From: Symbiodinium natans
Taxonomy: Eukaryota > Sar > Dinophyceae > Suessiales > Symbiodiniaceae
DNA: 20,000 nucleotides
NCBI GenBank assembly: GCA_905221605.1
Contig: CAJNDS010000840.1
Location: forward strand, 1-20,000
Direction of reading: 5' to 3'
In this document: positions 15,341 to 20,000 of the stretch, piece after piece
Layout: each line of letters starts with the position of its first letter
Numbering within the stretch: position 1 is the stretch's first letter
The notes under the pieces: model-generated
The model's input: only the letters and a program-made list of their open reading frames with translations
Database searches by the model: none
What the model was told of the DNA's origin: nothing
Program-made: the position numbers and the translations under genes

Positions 15341-15954
15341 GTCCAGTTCTAGGGTTCAGGTTCTCTGGTGAGGCTCCAGGCTCAAGGCAAAAGAGCTCCA
15401 GGAATGCCAAACTCCGTTTTGGGTGCCATGCTGCCGGCCCCCCTTGTAGGCCCCCTAAACGCAATAATCCCTAATAATCCTTTAAACCTTATAAAAACCA
15501 TAAACCCTACAAACCCTAGTAATCCCTAGTAATCCCTATTAAACCCTATAAAACCTAGAAACGCTACAGACCCTATCAACCCCACAAACCCTGCGAACTC
15601 TAAGCCCCAAAACCCTAAACCCTAAATCCTGGAGTGCTACTTCGGAGTCAGCTGGAACCCTGAGCGTGGCTCAAGGGGAGGGAGGATTGGCTTCAGGCCG
15701 TGTCCGGGTTCAGGGTTGAGAGGGTTTAGGGCTTCGAGACTTTGGCGGGACTTTTGGTATCTTTAGGGGGTTTAGGCTTTTAGCGTTTTGAGGGTTTTGT
15801 GGTTTTACTTCTGTGCTAGGGTTTTGGGGAGGCTGAGGGACCTGGGCCTCGGGGTCTTGCACCTTCCACTGCATCTGCTTGGGTGGGGAGGGCTCTTCCC
15901 CCCCCCGTAGCACCCTAACACCCTGAAACCCTAAACCCTGAGCTCGCCAACTTT
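15341..15954. other. Unique and degenerate sequence
   Basis: 15465-15600 is a loose array of AATCCCTA, AAACCCTA and AATCCCTATTA units on the minus sense. The rest (15341-15464, 15601-15954) is unique with scattered single heptamers. The 67-codon minus frame at 15710-15913 is Pro/Lys-rich and derives from telomere-like sequence. Confidence 0.5.
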
Positions 15955-16010
15955 TAGGGTTTGGGGTTTAGGGTTTAGGGTTTCGGGTTTCGGGTTTCGG
16001 GTTTCGGGTT
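15955..16010 (+). repeat. TTTAGGG then TTTCGGG block
   Basis: Three TTTAGGG units followed by four consecutive TTTCGGG units, an A-to-C change fixed across the block. Confidence 0.92.
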
Positions 16011-16401
16011 GGCGGCCTTAAGGGTTTCGGTCGGCTTGGGGGCATTTTTGCTCTCCCGCTTCGTCGGCAATCGGAGGAGGTACGAACCGGGAGCCAACTG
16101 GGTGAGACAGCACCGCCGCCAGTCGCAACGAGGCCTCTCAGCTCCTCCCCTTTAAACCCTTTGAATCCTTTAAACCCTCTGAAGCCCTAAAACCCTTTAG
16201 GCCACTAGCCCTAAACCCTAAACCCCTAGCCCCTAAACCCTGAACCCTACACTGCACCGCAAGGAAAATCCAAGACTCCTCAGTTGCGGCGGCGCGGTGC
16301 GCGCAGAGTAGCGCTCGTAGGCTCACGGGGGTTGGTTGGTGGTTTGGAGGGTTCCGGGCTTGCAGTCTCGGTCCGGGGCGGCGTTGATGGGGCCGGGGAT
16401 A
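16011..16401. other. Unique segment with minor CCCTAAA tract (16178-16250)
   Basis: A plus frame across 16011-16150 is open and coding-like in part (RRQSEEVRTGSQLGETAPPP), but no start, stop or splice site can be fixed. 16140-16250 has TTTAAACCC and CCCTAAA variants. The rest is unique and GC-rich. Confidence 0.35.
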
Positions 16402-16515
16402 TGGTTTAGGGTTTAGGGTTAGGGTTTAGGTTTTAGGGTTTAGGGTTTAGGGTTTAGGGTTTCGGGTTTAGGGTTTAGGGTTTAGGGTTTAGGGTTTAGG
16501 GTTTAGGGTTTAGGG
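16402..16515 (+). repeat. TTTAGGG array
   Basis: About 16 heptamers with one TTTTAGGG, one TTTCGGG and one lost-T unit. Confidence 0.95.
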
Positions 16516-16527
16516 GTTTTGAGGCTC

Positions 16528-16674
16528 ATGGAGCCTTTGGGGATTTCCAGCCAGCGGCCGGTGAAGGGAAATCGATCCACACCATCAGAAAACTCGTGCG
16601 ACCCTGATTGCCCGCTTGGCGTACAGCTTCCATTCCAGCTCCATCCTCAACCCAAGAGTTGCCCCAAACCCTAA
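16528..16674 (+). CDS. Possible exon or short frame between two arrays, unknown
   Basis: An ATG at 16528 opens 48 codons ending at a TAA inside the next CCCTAAA array. The peptide includes NRSTPSENSCDPDCPLGVQL and is not repetitive. A second plus phase encodes GAFGDFQPAAGEGKSIHTIR until a TGA near 16607, followed by a possible GT donor at CTC|GTGCG, so either phase could be an exon. The left border reads TTTAG|GGG. No family recognised. Confidence 0.18.
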   Translation: MEPLGISSQRPVKGNRSTPSENSCDPDCPLGVQLPFQLHPQPKSCPKP

Positions 16675-16715
16675 ACCCTAAACCCTAAACCCTAAACCCT
16701 AAACCCTAGACCCTG
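16663..16715 (-). repeat. CCCTAAA array
   Basis: About seven heptamers, inverted relative to the array at 16402-16515. It is followed by three copies of CTAAAG(C/T)TGCC (16724-16752). Confidence 0.93.
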
Positions 16716-16752
16716 AATCCTAAAGCTGCCCTAAAGTTGCCCTAAAGTTGCC

Positions 16753-17031
16753 TGACTACTTCGGAGAAGCTGCTAGGAATCGGAGCTGGCATGGGGAAGC
16801 GTGGTACCTTGCGGGGGGTTCTTACCTGGACCCCTGGGGGCAGGGGGGGGCTCTCACGTGGAGTCCGACGATAGGTTACCCTAAACCCTAAACCCCAAAC
16901 CCTAAACCCTAAACCCTAAACCTTTCTGGGTATGGTGGGACTTCAGGTCGGCTTGCAGCCCCCTCACTGGTACACGGTACCAGCGCCTTCCAACGGTTGT
17001 GGCGCCGGCGCGGTCTGCAAGCCTCCAGCTT
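16753..17031. other. Unique segments around a CCCTAAA tract (16877-16923)
   Basis: Seven heptamers at 16877-16923. A short plus frame from ATG at 16932 is open into the next array and encodes GLQPPHWYTVPAPSNGCGAG, non-repetitive but unidentified. Otherwise unique. Confidence 0.5.
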
Positions 17032-17225
17032 GGGGTTTAGGGTTTAGGGTTGAGAGTTTAGGGTGTAGGGTGTAGGGTTTAAGGGTTTGGGGCTTAGGGT
17101 TTAGGGTTTAGGGTTTCGAGTTCAGGGTTTAGGGTTTAGGGTTTAGGGTTTAGGGTTTAGGGTTTAGGGTTTAGGGTTTAGGGTTTAGGGTTTAGGGTTT
17201 AGGGTTTAGGGTTTAGGGTTTAGGC
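17032..17225 (+). repeat. TTTAGGG array
   Basis: About 26 units, with TGTAGGG, TTTCGAG and TTTAAGGG variants in the left half and a pure right half. Confidence 0.95.
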
Positions 17226-17322
17226 TGTAGGGCTTCGGGCTCTGGGTTTTGAGTCCTGTCGGGCCTTGGGGTTGAAAGGAACCCCAGACCCTAAACCCAG
17301 TTAGTTCGTGTTCGGGTTTAGA

Positions 17323-17455
17323 GTCAACCCTCCACCCTCCACCCTCAACCCTCAACCCTAAGAGTCAACCCTAAACCCTAAACCCTAAACCCTAAACCCT
17401 AAACCCTAAACCCTAAACCCTAAACCTAAACCTTAAACCCTAAACACCCTCAACC
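17323..17455 (-). repeat. CCCTAAA array flanked by CCCTCAACCCTCCA variants
   Basis: About ten pure heptamers (17367-17425) lie between clusters of CCCTCCA and CCCTCAA on both sides, a symmetrical arrangement. Confidence 0.9.
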
Positions 17456-17518
17456 CTCCACCCTCAAGCCTCCACCCGCAACCCTAAGAGGTTGCCCACT
17501 CCATGCCCACAAGGGCCC

Positions 17519-17666
17519 AAGAGCACCTTGGGGACGAAATGAACCCCAAAAGGGTTTACGGTTCATATACCTTAAAAAGGGTTTATGGTTCATATACCTT
17601 AATAGGAATTATAGTAGTATAGGGTATAGGACCCCAATTTTAGGGTTCGTTTGGTCCCCAAGAGCA
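17519..17666. mobile_element. MITE-like element with 20-bp inverted ends and internal 27-bp tandem repeat
   Basis: CTTGGGGACGAAATGAACCC (17527-17546) and GGGTTCGTTTGGTCCCCAAG (17643-17662) are complementary at 18 of 20 positions. AAGAGCA occurs at both outer edges (17519-17525 and 17660-17666), consistent with a target duplication that partly overlaps the right end. Inside are two 27-bp units (17548-17574, 17575-17601) differing at one base, then an AT-rich stretch with TATAGGGTATAGG. There is no coding capacity, so it would be non-autonomous. It could also be a foldback repeat unrelated to transposition. Confidence 0.5.
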
Positions 17667-17779
17667 GGCCCCTGCCTTGAGAAGGAGCCCACGGCATGTT
17701 GTTCATAGAAGGCACAAAGGCCTGAGGCTTGGTGTTTAGGAGGTTTAAGGGGTTCTAAGGGGTGTCAGGGGTGTAAGGG

Positions 17780-17832
17780 GTTTAGGGTTTAGTGTCTAGG
17801 GTTTAGGGTTTAGGGTTTAGGGTTTAGGGTTT
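17780..17832 (+). repeat. TTTAGGG array
   Basis: About seven heptamers, the first changed to TGTCTAGGG. Confidence 0.92.
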
Positions 17833-17840
17833 ATAGAAAT

Positions 17841-18180
17841 AGGGTTCAGGGCCGAAGTTTTGGGCGGGTTTTGGGCGGGTGTTGGGCGAAAGTTTGTTGT
17901 TGTGCTTTTGGGGGCCTTTTGGGGCCTCGAAGGGCTCCGTGGGTTTTGGCTTGATCCATTTGAAGGAAACCTCTGACGGCTTTTGAAGTTTTGTTTAAGT
18001 CGAAATTTTGGGCCTCTTAAGGCCTTTGAAGCCTCGTTTAAGTACATTAAGCCATTTGCCCCCAGGGGCGCTTTGGATTTTGGTTGGGGACGGGGCTTTG
18101 TGGGGTGCCAGCTTGCTTCGACAAACAACTTTGTAAATTCAGAATGATATCACATACAATTTCTATTTATTCGGGTCTTG
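17841..18180. other. Low-copy block (shared with 6743-6787) and unique segment
   Basis: 17841-17894 matches the block at 6743-6787. The rest is unique. A minus frame from ATG at 18128 runs 103 codons to 17817, Lys/Pro/Ser/Asn-rich at its end, which comes from telomere-like DNA. The first 40 codons (YLNEASKALRGPKFRLKQNF) are more protein-like, but no domain is recognised and I do not assign a gene. Confidence 0.4.
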
Positions 18181-18360
18181 AGAGTTTAGGGTTTAGGGTT
18201 AGGGTTAGGGGTTTAAGGGGTTTAGGGGTTTAAGAGGTTGAAGGGGTTGAAGGGGTTTAAGGGGTTTAAGGGGTCCAGGATTCCTCGGGCTTAGGGCTTA
18301 CGGTTTTTAGGGTTTTGGGTTTAGAGTTGAGGGTTTCAGGTTTAGGGTTTAGGCTTTAAG
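18181..18360 (+). repeat. TTTAGGG and AAGGGGTTTA/AAGGGGTTGA tract
   Basis: A few heptamers are followed by 10-mers GGTTTAAGGG and GGTTGAAGGG in small clusters (18205-18272), then degenerate units. Confidence 0.85.
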
Positions 18361-18996
18361 GAGCCTAGGGCTCAGTGTCCCTTGGTGTCCGAGGCTGAAG
18401 CAAGGATCTCGAAGCTCATGGGGAAAATTCAGGGAATAAGAACACGGAGGAACAAGATCAGCGAAGGAGGAGAACGAAGTAGAGTTGCCGATGTGTGCTT
18501 ACAAGCCGAAACATGCTGAGATAGGAAGAGAGAAGAAAATGAAAGAAACTCCTTTCAAGACAGAAAACCTTCACCTTGCTTGGCACGTGGTTACTCATTC
18601 AAACACAAGAAAAACCTAACAAAAACTGTGCCTATTGACCCCAGAACACTGTAAGACTCCTTCAGGAGCTCCAAGAGCACCGTATCGGACACCCTTATTG
18701 GACTCTCCACAGCGCGCGGCGCCGAGGGGAGGGCGCCGGGGCCCATTTAGGGTGTAGGGTTTAGGGCTCAGGGATCGGAAACATGAGAATGACAGATTTC
18801 GGGGGTGGACTAAGGTTGAGCTTGAAGAGGATCTCGAAACGAAGATCGCCAAGTGCCACCCCCCCTAAACCGACCATGCAGCTGCCGAAACCCCCCCAAA
18901 TCCCAAACCCCAATCCCTAAGTCCGAAAACCCAAACCCCCCAAAGCCCTAAACCCAACAAAACCTCAACCTCAAACCCTAAATCCTGAACCCCCAA
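18361..18996. other. Unique segment with purine-rich stretch
   Basis: 18400-18560 is strongly purine-rich on the plus strand. Read on minus, it has a long pyrimidine tract ending CTATCTCAG near 18518, a plausible intron acceptor, but no convincing exon follows. 18616-18852 has an open minus frame of 78 codons without a recognisable domain. 18860-18996 is degenerate CCCTAAA-like sequence. Confidence 0.4.
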
Positions 18997-19030
18997 CCCC
19001 CCCCCCCCCCCCAAAAAAAAAAAAAAAAAA
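18997..19030 (+). repeat. Poly-C/poly-A junction
   Basis: About 16 Cs run directly into about 18 As, followed by CAATAAAATAAATA. Length is likely variable and error-prone. Confidence 0.9.
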
Positions 19031-19045
19031 CAATAAAATAAATAC

Positions 19046-19077
<32 letters not shown>

Positions 19078-19132
19078 ACCCGAAACCCGAAACCCTAAAC
19101 CCTAAACCCTAAGCCCTAACCCTAAACCCTAA
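19046..19132 (-). repeat. CCCTAAA/CCCTAA mixed array
   Basis: Heptamers are mixed with hexamer CCCTAA (vertebrate-type) and CCCGAAA units, about 13 units in total. Confidence 0.92.
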
Positions 19133-19202
19133 AGCCCAAAAAAGGAGCCTCCGCAGTGGCAGACATCTGCATCCCCTGCAAATTGCTGCCACAGATCCTA
19201 TG

Positions 19203-19378
19203 ATAGGGTGTAGGGTTTATTTAGGGTTTAGGGTTCGGAGTTTAGGGTTTAGGGTTTAAGGTTTAAGGTTTAAGGCTCAGGGTTTAGGGTTTAGGGTTTA
19301 GGGTTTAGGGTTTAGGGTTTAGGGTTTAAGGTTTAGGGTTTAGGGTTTAGGGTTTAGGGTATAGGGTTTAGGGTTTGG
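19203..19378 (+). repeat. TTTAGGG array with TTTAAGG units
   Basis: About 24 heptamers, with a cluster of three TTTAAGG units near 19255-19275 and isolated variants. Confidence 0.95.
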
Positions 19379-19464
19379 GGGTAAGCACCCCCCAACGTTG
19401 GCTACACAGGGGCTTCGAGTTCAGGGTTTTCGGGTTCCCTATATCAGCCCCTTTAAACCAACAA

Positions 19465-19604
19465 GGGTAGGGTTGAGGGTTGAGGGTTGAGGGTTTAGGG
19501 TTTAGGGTTTAGGGTTTAGGGTTTAGGGTTTAGGGTTTAGGGTTTGGGGTTTAGGGTTTAGGGTTTAGGGTTTCGGGTTTAGGGTTTAGGGTTTAGGGCT
19601 GGGG
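19465..19604 (+). repeat. TTGAGGG then TTTAGGG array
   Basis: Three TTGAGGG units lead into about 16 TTTAGGG units with single TTTGGGG and TTTCGGG variants. Confidence 0.95.
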
Positions 19605-19629
19605 GTTGAGGGTAATTTTGATGACATCC

Positions 19630-19807
19630 ACCTGAATAGCAAGGCGCTTGCACTTTCTCCTGTCTCCATGCTGGGCTGAGAAGCCATATCTGTCACTGCA
19701 CATTCGCGGTGTTCGGGTCTTGCCAGTCATCCTTTGCAGGTTGTCCTCCATGAGAAAGTGCACCAGGATATAGAGCGCCAACTCCCTGAAGGATTTTCCA
19801 GGTAGCC
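19630..19807 (-). CDS. Likely exon of an unidentified protein
   Basis: In the minus sense a telomere-like array ends TTTAG|GG at 19808, and an open frame begins at once. It runs about 59 codons: GKSFRELALYILVHFLMEDN, then a basic stretch with two cysteines and NLQRMTGKTRTP, then AQHGDRRKCKRLAIQ. The composition is balanced and non-repetitive. A donor-like CAG|GTGGAT lies near 19630. Beyond it the frame runs into CCCTAAA DNA and stops at 19593. There is no ATG at the left border, so it would be an internal exon. The helical FRELALYILVHFLMEDN segment is typical of folded proteins, but I recognise no family. Confidence 0.42.
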
Positions 19808-19850
19808 CTAAACCCTAAACCCTAAACCCTATATAAACCCTAAACCCTAA
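19804..19850 (-). repeat. CCCTAAA array upstream of the 19807 exon
   Basis: Six heptamers interrupted by CCCTATATAAACCC. In the minus sense it reads TTTAGGG and supplies the TTTAG acceptor for the adjacent exon. Confidence 0.93.
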
Positions 19851-19962
19851 AATGCGCCACAAATGGATTGCCAGCCCCACTCCCGGCATGCACGCTCTTT
19901 TGGTACCCTGGTACCCCTTTGAAATCTGGAGTCTAGGAGGAAGCCCTGAGCATCTGAGGGGC
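19851..19962. other. Unique spacer
   Basis: Non-repetitive DNA with two adjacent GGTACC-containing pieces (TTTGGTACCCTGGTACCCC near 19899). No gene assigned. Confidence 0.5.
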
Positions 19963-20000
19963 CCAGGGTTTAGGGTTTAGGGCTTAGGAGGGAGTTTAGG
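19963..20000 (+). repeat. TTTAGGG tract running off the window edge
   Basis: Three to four units with CTTAGGAGGG degeneration at the end. Confidence 0.85.

Noticed and set aside
1-20000. CRISPR arrays, tRNA or rRNA genes
   Set aside because: The direct repeats are telomere-like or satellite with no unique regular spacers, and no cloverleaf or rRNA core sequence was recognised by eye.

Overview
This is eukaryotic nuclear DNA, mostly repeats. Its defining feature is the plant/alveolate-type telomere heptamer TTTAGGG (CCCTAAA on the other strand). It occurs in more than 30 interstitial arrays that switch orientation repeatedly, so the window is not a single chromosome end. The best gene evidence is a CCCH zinc-finger protein on the minus strand (13223-14138). 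Its GSLGHP lead-in and C-x8-C-x5-C-x3-H finger resemble, from memory, a protein family common in dinoflagellates. I therefore favour a dinoflagellate or other alveolate. Coccidia such as Eimeria, which also scatter this heptamer, and chromerids are alternatives. I see no bacterial gene organisation, rRNA, tRNA or CRISPR array.

Layout. 1-1090 is an AT-rich array of the 9-mer GGAATTTAA arranged as alternating inverted blocks. 1146-1510 is degenerate telomere-like sequence. 1516-2440 is a 342-bp tandem repeat rich in G-run/C-run hairpins. 2446-3200 is mostly unique sequence. 3205-3945 is a tandem repeat of about 143 bp whose units each carry an 8-bp hairpin and oligo-T. 4000-5160 is unique sequence with weak coding potential. 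From 5160 to 20000 telomere-like arrays alternate with unique or low-copy segments, mostly about 80-400 bp.

Genes. Few can be supported: the CCCH gene (frameshifted near 13990), a likely exon at 19630-19807 on the minus strand, a possible exon at 8984-9214, and several weak short frames. Most long open frames here are read-through of tandem repeats.

Main idea. On the minus strand, unique segments upstream of the CCCH frame are separated by (TTTAGGG)n and (TTTTAGGG)n blocks. These blocks begin with GT and end with TTTAG followed by GG, and one reading frame stays open across both putative splices into the CCCH-linked frame. The 19807 exon starts at the same TTTAG|GG junction. A sense TTTAGGG array contains GT and AG at every unit, so such arrays could behave as ready-made introns. 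This is an inference that RNA data would settle.

Other structures worth attention are three small elements bounded by inverted repeats (8252-8353, 10475-10564, 17519-17666), an AT-rich island with two abutting hairpins (11751-11837), locally homogenised heptamer and octamer variants, and low-copy blocks that recur beside the arrays.
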